A DNA stretch of 64,000 bases from Posidonia oceanica (lineage: Eukaryota > Streptophyta > Magnoliopsida > Alismatales > Posidoniaceae). The DNA is taken from the NCBI GenBank assembly GCA_037176725.1, contig JAZBRS010000050.1, positions 11,860,001 through 11,924,000 of the forward strand. The letters are read 5' to 3'. A program made the position numbers and the translations under genes. Below are positions 27,089 to 39,487 of this stretch, one piece after another. How positions within the stretch are numbered: position 1 is the stretch's first letter; the number at the start of each line of letters is the position of its first letter. A model generated the notes under the pieces. The model saw nothing but the letters and a program-made list of their open reading frames with translations. It made no database searches and was not told the origin of the DNA.

Positions 27089-30000
27089 GATGCAAGATAG
27101 TGATTTGTCAACCCAGATGCAAGTCGGCAGCAAAGCGTTAAGCAAGATAGCGATTTGTCAACCGAGACGCAAGTCAGTAACAAAACGCGATGCTGGAAGG
27201 CGATTTGTCAACCGGGACGCAAGTCGGTGACAAAACGTGAAGCCGGATAGCGATTTGTCAACCAAGATGCAAGTCGGTAACAAAACGCGAAGCAGGATAG
27301 CAATTTGTCAACCGAGATGCAAGTCGGTTACAATACGCGAACTAGGATAGCGATTTGTCAACTGAGAAGCAAGTCGGTAACAAAACGCGAAGCAGGATAG
27401 CGATTTGTCAGCCGAGACACAGGTCGGTAACAAAACGTGAAGCAGGATAGCGATTTGTCAACCCAGATGCAAGTCGGTAACCAAGCGTGAAGCAAGATAG
27501 CGATTTGTCAATTGAGATGCAACTCGGTAACAAAACGCGATGCAGGATGGCGATTTGTCAAACGAGACGCATATCGGTATCAAAACACAAAGCAGGAAGG
27601 CGATTTGTCAATCGAGACGCAAGTCGGTAACAAACCGCGAAGCAGGAAGGCGATTTGTCAACCGAGACGCAAGTCAGTAACAAAACGCAAAGTTGGAAGG
27701 AGATTTGTCAACTGAGATGCAAGTCAGTAACAAAACGCGAAGCAGGAAGGCGATTTGTCTACCGAGACGCAAGTAGGTAAAAAAATGCGAAGCATGATAG
27801 CGATTTTTCAACCGAGACGCAAGTCGGTAACTAAACGCGAAGTAGGATAGCGATTTGTAAACCGAGACGCAAGTTGGTAACAAAACCTGAAGTAGGAAGG
27901 CGATTTGTCAACTGAGACGTAAGTCGGAAACAAAACGTGAAGCAGGATAGCGATTTTGTCAATCGAGATGCAAGTCAGTAACAAAACGCGAAGCAGGAAG
28001 GCGATTTTTCAAACCCAGATGCAAGTCAGTAACAAAACGCGAACTTGGAAGGCGATTTGTCAATCGAGACCGAAGTCAGTGACAAAACGTGAAGCAGGAT
28101 AGCGATTTCTCAACCGAGATGCAAGTCCGTTACAAAACGCGAAGCAAGATAGCGATTTGTCAACCGAGATGCAAGTCGGTAACAAAACGCGAAGTAGGAT
28201 AGCAATTTGTCAACCGAGACGCAACTCGGCAACAATACGCGAAGTAGGATAGCGGTTTGTCAACCGTGACGCAAGTCTGTAACAGAACGCGAAGCAGGAA
28301 GGCAATTTGTCAACCGACACGCAAGTCAGTAACAAAACGCGATGCAAGACGACGATTTGTCAACCAAGACGCAAGTCGGTAACAAAACGCGAAGTAGGAA
28401 GGCGATTTGTCAACCGAGACGCTTGTCGATTACTAAACGCGATGCAGGATAGCGATTTGTCAACCATGACGCAAGTCACTAACAAAACGCGAAGCAGGAT
28501 AGCGATTTGTCAACCGAGATGCAAGTCGGTAACAAAACACGAAGCACAATAGCGATTTGTCAACCGAGACGCAAGTCCATGACAAAATGCGAAGCAGGAG
28601 GGCGATTTGTCACCGAATCGCAAGTCAGTAACAAAACACGAAGCTGGAAGGCGCTTTGTCAACCGAGACGCAAGTCGGTAACAAAACGTGAGGCAAGTTA
28701 GCGATTTGTCAACCGAGACGCCTGTCAGTAACAAAATGCGGTGCAAGAAGGTGATTTGTCTATCGAGACGCAAGTCGGTTACAAAACGCGAAGTAGGATA
28801 ACGATTTGTCAACCGAGACGCAAGTCGATAAGAAATCGTGAAGCAGGATAGCGATTTGTCGACCGAGACACAAGTCGGTAACAAAACTCAATGCTAGAAG
28901 GCGATTAGTCAACTGAGACGCCAGTCAGTAGCTAAGCGCGAAGCGGGAAGGTGATTTGTCAACCAAGACGCATGTCGGTAATAAAACGCGAGGCAGGATA
29001 GCTATATGTCAACCGAGACGCATGTCGGTAACAAAACGCGAAGCAGGATAGTGATTTGTCAATCGAGACGCAAGACGGTAACAGAACGTGAAGCTGGAGA
29101 GCGATTTGCCAACCGAGACGCAAATCGATCACAAAACGCGAAGTAGGAGAGTGATTTGTCAACCAAGGCGCAAGTCGATAACAAAACGTGAAGCAGGATA
29201 ACGATTTGTCAACCGAGACGCAAGTCGGTTAGAAAATGCGAAGCCAGATAGCGGTTTGTCAACCGAGGCGCAAGTTGGCAAGAAAACACGAAGCTGGATA
29301 GCGATTTGTCAATTGAGACGCAAGTCGGTAACAAAACGCGAAGTAGGACAGCGATATGTCAACCGAGACGCAAGTCCGTAACAACACGCGAAGCAGGATA
29401 GCGATTCTGTCAACTGAGACGCAAGTCAGTAACGAAATGCGAAGCAGGAAGGCGATTTGTCAACCGAGACATAAGTTAGTAACAAATCGCGAAGCTGGAA
29501 GGCAATTTGTCAACCGAGACGCATGTTGGTCACGAAACGTGATGCAGGATAGAGATTTGTCAACCGAGACGCTTGTCGGTAACAAAACGCGATGCAGGAT
29601 AGCAATTTGTCAACTGAGACGCAAGTCGGTAACAAAACACGAAGCAGGATAGCAATTTGTCAACCGAAAGCAAGTCGGTAACAAGACGCGAAGCTGGATA
29701 GCGATTTGTCAACCGAGACGCAAGTCGGTAACAAAACGTGAAGCAGGATAGCGATTTGTCAACCCAGATGCAAGTCGGTAACAAAGCGTGAAGCAAGATA
29801 GCGATTTGTCAACCGAGACGCTACTCGGTAACAAAACGCGCTGCAGGAAGGCGATTTGTCAATCGAGACGCAAGTCGGTAACAAAACACAAAGCTAGAAG
29901 GCGATTTGACAACCGAGATGCAAGTCGGTAACAAACTGTGAAGTAGGAAGGCGATTTGTCAACCGAGACGCAAGTCAGTAACAAAATGCGAAGTAGGAAG

Positions 30001-33000
30001 GTGATTTGTCAACCGAGATGCAAGTCAATAAACGCGAAGCAGGAAGGCGATTTGTCAACCGAGACGCAAGTCAGTAACAGAACGCGAAGCAGGATAGTGG
30101 TTTGTCAATCGAGACGCAAGTCGGTAACAAAAGACGAAGCCGGGTAGCGATTTGTCAATCGAGACGCAAGTCGGTAACAAAACCTGAAGAGGGAAGGCGA
30201 TTTGTCAATCAAGACGCAAGTCGGTAACAAAACGTGAAGCAGGATAGCGATTTTGTCAATCGAGACACAAGTCAGTAACAAAACGCGAAGCAGGTAGGCG
30301 ATTTGTCAAACCGAGATGCAAGTCAGTAACAAAACGCGAAGCTGGAAGGCGAATAGTCAATCAAGATGCAAGTCGGTAACAAAACTCGAAGCAAGATAGC
30401 GATTTCTCAACCGAGACACAAGTACGTAACAAAACACGAAGCAGGATAGCGATTTGTCAACCGAGATGCTAGTCGGTAACAAAACGCGAAGTAGGATAGC
30501 AATTTGTCAACCGAGACGCAACTCGGCAACAATACGTGAAGCAGGATAGCAATTTGTCAACCGTGACGCAAGTCTGTAACAAAAAGCGAAGCAGGAAGGC
30601 GATTTGTCAACCGACACGCAAGTCAGTAAGAAAACGCGATGCAAGATGGCGATTTGTCAACCAAGACGTAAGTCAGTAACGAAACGCGAAGAAGGAAGGC
30701 GATTTGTCAACCGAGACGCTTATCGGTTACTAAACGCGATGCAGGATAGCGATTTGTCAACCATGACGCAAGTCAGTAACAAAACGCGAAGCAGGATAGC
30801 GATTTGTCAACCGAGATGCAAGTCGGTAACAAAACGCGAAGCACAATAGCGATTTGTCAACCGAGACGCAAGTCCGTGACAAAATGCGAAGCAGGGGGCG
30901 ATTTGTCTCCGAAATGCAAGTCAGTAACAAAATGCGAAGCTGGAAGGCGCTTTGTCAACCGAGACGCAAGTCGATAACAAAACGCGAAGCAGGTTAGCGA
31001 TTTGTCAACCGAGACGCCTGTCAGTAACAAAACGCGATGCAGGAAGGTTATTTGTCTATCGAGACGCAAGTCGATTACAAAACGCGAAGTAGGATAACGA
31101 TTTGTCAACCGAGACGCAAGTCGGTAAGAAAACGTGAAGTAGGATAGCGATTTGTCGATCGAGACACAAGTTGGTAACAAAACTCGATGCTAGAAGGCGA
31201 TTTGTCAACCGAGACGCCAGTCAGTAACTAAGCGCGAAGCGGGAAGGTGATTTGTCAACCAAGACGCATGTCGGTAATAAAACGCGAGGCAGGATAGCTA
31301 TTTGTCAACCGAGACGCATGTCGGCAACAAAACGCGAAGCGGGATAGGGATTTGTCAATCGAGACGCAAGACGGTAACAGAACGTGATGCTGGAGAGCGA
31401 TTTGCCAACTGAGACGCAAGTCGATCACAAAACGCGAAGTAGGAGAGCGATTTGTCAACCGAGACGCAAGTCGATAACAAAACGTGAAGCAGGATAACGA
31501 TTTGTCAACCGAGATGCAAGTTGGTTAGAAAATGCGAAGCAAGATAGCGATTTGTCAACCAAGACACAAGTCGGCTAGAAAACGCGAAGCCGGATAGCGA
31601 TTTATCAATTGAGACGCAAGTCGGAAATAAAACGCGAAGTAGGACAGCGATATGTCAACCGAGACGCAAGTCCATAACAACACGCGAAGCAGGATAGCGA
31701 TTTTGTCAACCGAGACGCAAGTCAGTAACGAAATGCGAAGCAGGAAGGCGATTTGTCAACCGAGACACAAGTCAGTAACAAATCGCGAAGCTGGAAGGCA
31801 ATTTGTCAACCGAGACGCATGTTGGTCACGAAACGTGATGTAGGATAGAGATTGGTCAACCGAGACGCTTGTCGGTAACAAAATGCGATGCAGGATAGCA
31901 ATTTGTCAATCGAGACGCAAGTCGGTAACAAAACGCGAAGCAGGATAGCAATTTGTCAACCGAAAGCAAGTCGGTAACAAGACGCGAAGCTGGATAGCGA
32001 TTTGTCAACTGAGACGCAAGTCGGTAACAAAACGTGACGCAGGATAGCGATTTGTCAACCTAGATGCAAGTCGGAAACAAAGCGTGAAGCGAGATAGCGA
32101 TTTGTCAACCGAGACGCTAATCGGTAACAAAACGCGCTGCAGGAAGGCGATTTGTCAACCGAGACGCAAGTCGGTAACAAAACACAAAGCTGGAAGGCGA
32201 TTTGACAACCGAGATGCAAGTCGGTAACAAACTGTGAAGTAGGAAGGTGATTTGTCAACCGAGACGCAAGTCAGTAACAAAATGCGAAGTAGGAAGGTGA
32301 TTTGTCAACTGAGATGCAAGTCAATAACAAAACGCGAAGCAGGAAGGCGATTTGTCAACCGAGACGCAAGTCAGTAACAGAACGCGAAGCAGGATAGTGG
32401 TTTGTCAACCGAGACGCAAGTCGGTAACAAAAGACGAAGCCGGGTAGCGATTTGTCAACCGAGACGCAAGTCGGTAACAAAACCCGAAGAAGGAAGGCGA
32501 TTTGTCAACCGAGACGCAAGTCGGTAACAAAACGCGAAGCAGGATAGCGATTTTGTCAATCGAGACGCAAGTCAGTAACAAAACGCGAAGCAGGCAGGCG
32601 ATTTGTCAAACCGAGACGCAAGTCAGTAACAAAACGCGATGCTGGAAGACGATTTGTCAATCTAGACGCAAGTCGGTAACAAAACTCGAAGCAGGATAGT
32701 GATTTCTCAACCAAGACACAAGTCTGTAACAAAACACGAAGCAGGATAGCGATTTGTCAACCGAGATGCAAGTCGGTAACAAAACGCGAAGTAGGATAGC
32801 AATTTGTCAATCGAGACGCAACTCGGCAACAATACGCGAAGCAGGATAGCGATTTGTCAATCGTGACGCAAGTCTGTAACAGAACGCGAAGCAGGAAGGC
32901 GATTTGTCAATCGACACGCAAGTCAGTAACAAAACGCGATGCAAGACGACGATTTGCCAACCAAGACGCAAGTCGGTAACAAAACGCAAAGCAGGAAGGC

Positions 33001-36000
33001 GATTTGTCAACCGAGATGCAAGTCGGTAACAAAACGCGAAGCACAATAGCGATTTGTCAACTGAGACGCAAGTTCGTGACAAAATGCGAAGCAAGAGGGC
33101 GATTTGTCAATCGAGATGCAAGTCGGTAACAAAACGTGAAGCACAATAGCGATTTGTCAACTGAGACGCAAGTCCGTGACAAAATGCGAAGCAGGAGGGC
33201 GATTTGTCACAGAAATGCAAGTCAGTAACAAAATGCGAAGCTGGAAGGCACTTTGTCAACCGAGACGCAAGTCGGTAACAAAACGCGAAGCAGGTTAGCG
33301 ATTTGTCAACTGAGACGCCTGTCAGTAACAAAACGCGATGTAGGAAGGTGATTTGTCTATCGAGACGCAAGTCGATTACAAAACGCGAAGTAGGATAACG
33401 ATTTGTCAACCGAGACGCAAGTCGATAAGAAAACGTGAAGCAGGATAGCGATTTGTCGATCGAGACACAAGTTGGTAACAAAACTCGATGCTAGAAGGCG
33501 ATTTGTCAACCGAGACGCTAGTCAGTAACTAAGCGCGAAGCGGGAAGGTGATTTGTCAACCAAGACGCATGTCAGTAATAAAACGCGAGGCAGGATAGCT
33601 ATTTGTCAACCGAGACGCATGTCGGCAACAAAACGCGAAGTGGGATAGCGATTTGTCAATCGAGACGCAAGACGGTAACAGAACGTGATGCTGGAGAGCG
33701 ATTTCCCAACCGAGACGCAAGTCGGTCACAAAACGCGAAGTAGGAGAGCGATTTGTCAACCGAGACGCAAGTCGATAACAAAACGTGAAGCAGGATAACG
33801 ATTTGTCAACTGAGACGCAAGTTGGTTAGAAAATGCGAAGCAGGATAGCGATTTGTCAACCAAGACGCAAGTCGGCTAGAAAACGCGAAGCCGGATATCG
33901 ATTTGTCAATTGAGACGCAAGTCGGAAATAAAATGCGAAGTAGGACAGCGATATGTCAACCGAGACGCAAGTCCGTAACAACACGCGAAGCAGGATAGCG
34001 ATTTTGTCAACCGAGACGCAAGTCAATAACGAAATGCGAAGCAGGAAGGCGATTTGTCAACCGAGACACAAGTCAGTAACAAATCGCAAAGTAGGAAGGC
34101 AATTTGTCAACCGAGACGCATGTTGGTCACGAAACGTGATGCAGGATAGCGATTTGTCAACCGAGACGCTAGTCGGTAACAAAACGTGAAGCAGGATAGC
34201 AATTTGTCAACCGAGACGCAAGTCGGTAACAAAACGCGAAGCAGGATAGCTATTTGTCAATTGAAAGCAAGTTGGTAACAAAACGCGAAGCTTGATAGCG
34301 ATTTGTCAACCGAGACGCAAGTCAGTAACAAAACGTGAAGCAGGATAGCGATTTGTCAACCCAGATGCAAGTCGGTAACAAAGTGTGAAGCAAGATAGCG
34401 ATTTGTCAATCGAGACGCTACTCGGTAACATAACGCGCTGCAGGAAGGTGATTTGTCAACCGAGTCGCAAGTCAGTAACAAAACACAAAGCAAGAAGGCG
34501 ATTTGACAACCAAGATGCAAGTCGGTAACAAACCGTGAAGTAGGAAGGCGATTTGTCAATCGAGACGCAAGTCAGTAACAAAACGCGAAGTAGGAAGGTG
34601 ATTTGTCAATCGAGATGCAAGTCAATAACAAAACGCGAAGCAGGAAGGCGATTTGTCAACCGCGATGCAAGTCGGTAACAAAACGTGAAGCAGGATAGCG
34701 ATTTGTCAACCAAGACGCAAGTCGGTAACAAAACGTGAAGCAGGATAGCGATTTGTCAACCGAGACGCAAGTCAGTAACAAAACCCGAAGAAGGAAGGCG
34801 ATTTGTCAACTGAGACGCAAGTCGGTAACAAAACGTGAAGCAGGATAGCGATTTTGTCAATTGAGACGCAAGTCAGTAACATAACATGAAGCAAGAAGGC
34901 GATTTGTCAAACCGAGACGCAAGTCAGTAACAAAATGCGAAGCTGGAAGTCGATTTGTCAATCAAGACGCAAGTCGGTAACAAAACTTGAAGCAGGATAG
35001 CGATTTCTCAACCGAGACGCAAGTCTGTAACAAAACACGAAGCAAGATAGCGATTTGTCAACCGAGATGCAAGTCGATAACAAAACGTGAAGTAGGATAG
35101 CAATTTGTCAACTGAGACGCAAGTCGGTAACAATACGCGAAGCAGGATTGCGATTTGTCAACCGTGACGCATGTCGGTAACAAAACGCCAAGCAGGAAGG
35201 CGATTTGTCAACCGACACGCAAGTTAGTAACGAAACGCGAAGCAAGATGGCGATTTGTCAACCAAGACACAAGTTGGTAACAAAACGCGTAGCAAGAAGG
35301 CAATTTGTCAACCGAGACGCATGTCGGTAACAAAACGCGATGCAGGATAGCGATTTGTCAACCATGACGCAAGTCGGTAACAAAACGCGAAGCAGGGTAG
35401 CGATTTGTCAACCGAGACGCAAGTCGGTAACAAAACGCGAAGCGGGATAGCGATTTGTCAACGGAAACGCAAGTCGGTAACAAAACGCGAAGTAGGATAG
35501 CGATTTGTAAATCGAGACGCAAGTCGGTAACAAAACCCGAAGTAGGATGGCGATTTGTCAATCGAGACACGAGTCAGAAACGTAACGCGAAGCAGGATAG
35601 CGATTTTGTCAATCGAGATGCAAGTCAGTAACGAAACGCGAAGCTGGAAGGCGATTTGTCAAACCCAGACGCAAGTCAGTAACAAAATGCGAAGCTGGAA
35701 GGTGATTTGTCAATCGAGACCGAAGTCGGTAACAAAACGCGAAGCAGGATAGCAATTTCTCAACCGAGATGCAAGCCTGTAACAAAAGGCGAAGCAAGAT
35801 AGCGATTCGTCAACTGAGATGCAAGTCGGTATCAAATCATGAAGTAGGATAGCAATTTGTCAACCGAGACGCAAGTTGGTAACATTACGCGAAGCAAGAT
35901 AGCGATTTGTCAACCGTGACGCAAGTCGGTAACAAAACACGAAGCAGGAAGGCGATTTGTCAACCGACACGCAAGTCAGTAACAAAAGGCAATGCAAGAT

Positions 36001-39000
36001 GGCGATTTGTCAACCAAGAAACAAGTCGGTAACAAAATGCGAAGCAGGAAGGCGATTTGACAACCGAGACGCATGTCGGTGGCAAAACGCGATGCAAGAT
36101 AGCGATTTGTCAACCACGACGCAAGTCGGTAACTAAACGCGAAGCAGGATAGCGATTTGTCAACCGAGACGCAAGTCGGTAATGAAACGCGAAGCACAAC
36201 AGCGATTTGTCAACCGAGACGCAAGTCCGTAACAAAATGCGAAGCAGGAAGGCGATTTGTCCCCGAAACGCATGTCAGTAACAAAACACGAAGCTGGAAG
36301 GCGATTTGTCAACCGAGACGCATGTCGATAACAAAACGCGAAGCAGGATAGCGATTTGTCAACCAAGAGGCCTGCCAGTAACAAAACGCGATGCAGGAAG
36401 GCGATTTGTCTACCGAGACGCAAGTCGGTAACGAAACGTGAAGCTGGATAGCGATTTGTCAACCGAGATGCTAGTCGGTAACAAAACGCGAAGCAGGATA
36501 GCAATTAGTCAACCGAGACGCAAGTTGGTTACAAAACACGAAGCAAGATAGCGATTTGTCAACCGAGAAGCTAGTTGGTAACAAAACGCGAAGCAGGATA
36601 GCGATATGTCAACCAAGACGCAAGCTGGTAACAAAACGTGTAGCAGGATAGCGATTTGTCAACCCAGATGCAAGTCAGCAACTTAGCGTGAAGCATGATA
36701 GCGATTTGTCAACCGAGACGCAAGTCGGTAACAAAACGCGATGTAGGAAGGCGATTTGTCAACAGAGACGCAAGTTGGTAACAAAACACCAAGCTGGAAG
36801 GCGATTTGTCAACCGAGACGCAAGTCGGTAACAAACCGCGAAGCTGGAAAGTGATTTGTCAACCGAGACGCAAGTTAGTAACAAAACGCGAAGTAGGAAA
36901 GAGATTTGTCAACCGAGACGCAAGTCCTAACAAAACGCGAAGCAGGACGGCGATTTGTCTACCGAGATGCATGTCGGTAACAAAACGCGAAGCAGGATAG
37001 CAATTTGTCAACCGAGACGCAAGTCGGTAACAAAACGCGAAGTAGGATAGCGATTCGTAAATCGAGATGCAAGTCGGTAACAAAACCCGAAGTAGGAAGG
37101 CGATTTGTCAACTGAGATGCATGTCAGTAACAAAATGCAAAGCAGGATTGCGATTTTGTCAATTGAGATGCAAGTTAGTAACAAAACGCGAAGTAGGAAG
37201 GCGATTTGACAAACCCAGACGCAAGTCATTAACAAAACGCGAAGCTGGAAGTCGATTTGTCAATCGAGACCGAAGTCGGTAACAAAATGTAAAGCAGGAT
37301 AGCGATTTCTCAACCGAGACACAAGTCATTAACAAAACACGAAGCAGGATAGCGATTTGTCAACCGAGATGCAAGTCGGTAACAAAACGCAAAGTAGGAT
37401 AGCAATTTGTCAACCAAGACGCAAGTTGGTAACAATACGCGAAGCCGGATAGCGATTTGTCAACCGTGACGCAAGTCGGTAACAAAACGCGAAGCAGGAT
37501 AGTGATTTGTCAACCGAGACACAAGTCGGTAACGAAACTCGAAGTAGGATGGCGATTTGTCAACCAAGACGCCAGTCAGTAACTAAGCGCGAAGCCGGAA
37601 GGCGATTTGTCAACCAAGACGCAAGTCGGTAATAAAACGCGTGGCAGGATAGCGATTTGTCAACCGAGACGCAAGTCGGTAAGAAAACGCGAAGTAGGAT
37701 AGCGATTCGTCAACTGAGACACAAGTCGGTTAGAAAACTCGAAGCAGGATGGCGATTTGTCAACCGAGACGCCAGTCAGTAACTAACTGCGAAGCAGGAA
37801 GCCGATTTGTCAACCATGACGCAAGTCGAAAATAAAATGCGAGGCAGGATAGCGATTTGTCAACCGAGACGCAAGTCGGTAACAAAACGTGAAGCACTAC
37901 AGCGATTTGTCAATAGAGACGCATGACAGTAACAGAACGTGAAGCTGGAGAGCGATTTGTCAATCGAGAGGCAAGTCGGTAACAAAAGGATAACGATTTC
38001 TCAACCGAGACACAAATCGGTTGGAAAATGCGAAGCTGGATAGCGATTTGTCAACCGAGACGCAAGTCGGCAAGAAAACGCGAAGCTGGATAGCGATTTG
38101 TCAATTGAGACGCAAGTCGGTAACAAAACGCGAAGCAGGACAGCGATATGTCAACCGCGACGCAAGTCGGTAACAAAACGCGAAGCAGGACAACGATATG
38201 TCAACTGCGACGCAAGTCCGTAACAACACGCAAAGCAGGATAGCGATTTTATCAACCGAGACGCAAGTCAGTAACGAAATGCGAAGTAGGAAGGCGATTT
38301 GTCAACCGAGACGCAAGTCAGTAACAAAACGCAAAGCAGGAAGGCGATTTGTCAACCAAGACGCAAGTCGGTAACGAAACGTGGAGCAGGATTGCGATTT
38401 GTCAACCGAGATGCTAGTCGGTAACAAAACGCGAAGCAGGATAGCAATTTGTCAACCAAGACGCAAGTCAGTTACAAAACGCGAAGCAGGATAGCGATTT
38501 GTCAACCGAGAAACAAGTCGACAACAAAACACAAAGTAGGATTGCGATTTGTCAACAGAGATGCAAGTCGGTAACAAAACGTGAAGCAGGATAGTGATTT
38601 GTCAACCCAGATGCTAGTCGGTAACAAAGCGTGAAGCAAGATAGCGATTTGTCAACTGAGACGCAACTCAGTAACAAAACGCGATGCAGGAAGGCGATTT
38701 GTCAACCAAGACGCAAGTCGATAACAAAACACAAAGCAGGAAGCCGATTTGTCAACCGAGACGCAAGTCGGTAACAAACCGCGAAGTAGGAAGGCGATTT
38801 GTCAACCGAGACGCAAATCAGTAACAAAACGCGAAGTAGGAAGGCGATTTGTCAACCGAGACGCAAGTCAGTAACACAATGCGAAGCAGGAAGGCGATTT
38901 GTCAACCGAGATGCAAGTCGGTAACAAAACGTGAAGCAGGATAGCGATTTGTCAACCGAGACGCAAGTCGGTAACAAAACGCGAAGCAGGATAGCGATTT

Positions 39001-39487
39001 GTCAACCGAGACGCAAGTCGGTAACAAAACCCGAAGTAGGAAGGCGATTTGTCAACCGAGACACAAGTCGGTAACAAGACGCGAAGCAGGATAGTGATTT
39101 TGTCAATCGAGATGCAAGTCAGTAACAAAACGCGAAGCAGGAAGGCGATTTGTCAAACCGACACACAAGTCAGTAACAAAACGCGAAGCTGGAAGGCGAT
39201 TTGTCAATCAAGATGCAAGTCGGTAACAAAACTCGGAGCAGGATAGCGATGTCTCAACTGAGACGCAAGTCTGTAACAAAACGCGAAGCCTAGTAGCGGT
39301 TTGCCAACCGAGATGCAAGTCGGTAACAAAATACGAAGCAGGATAGCAATTTGTCAACCGAGACACAAGTCGGTAACAATACGCGAAGCAGGATAGCGAT
39401 TTGTTAACCGTGACGCAAGTCGGTAACAAAACGCAAACTAGGAAGGCGATTTGTCAACCGACACGCAAGTCAGTAACAAAACGCGAT
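27089..39487. repeat. Large segmental duplication within the satellite, copy B
   Basis: Counterpart of 5361-18885. It contains the same order of variant monomers and the same three 2.3-kb higher-order repeats (starting near 28226, 30522 and 32823), but only one copy of the 1154-bp segment. The copies lie about 21.7 kb apart with 8.2 kb of other satellite between them. Confidence 0.9.
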
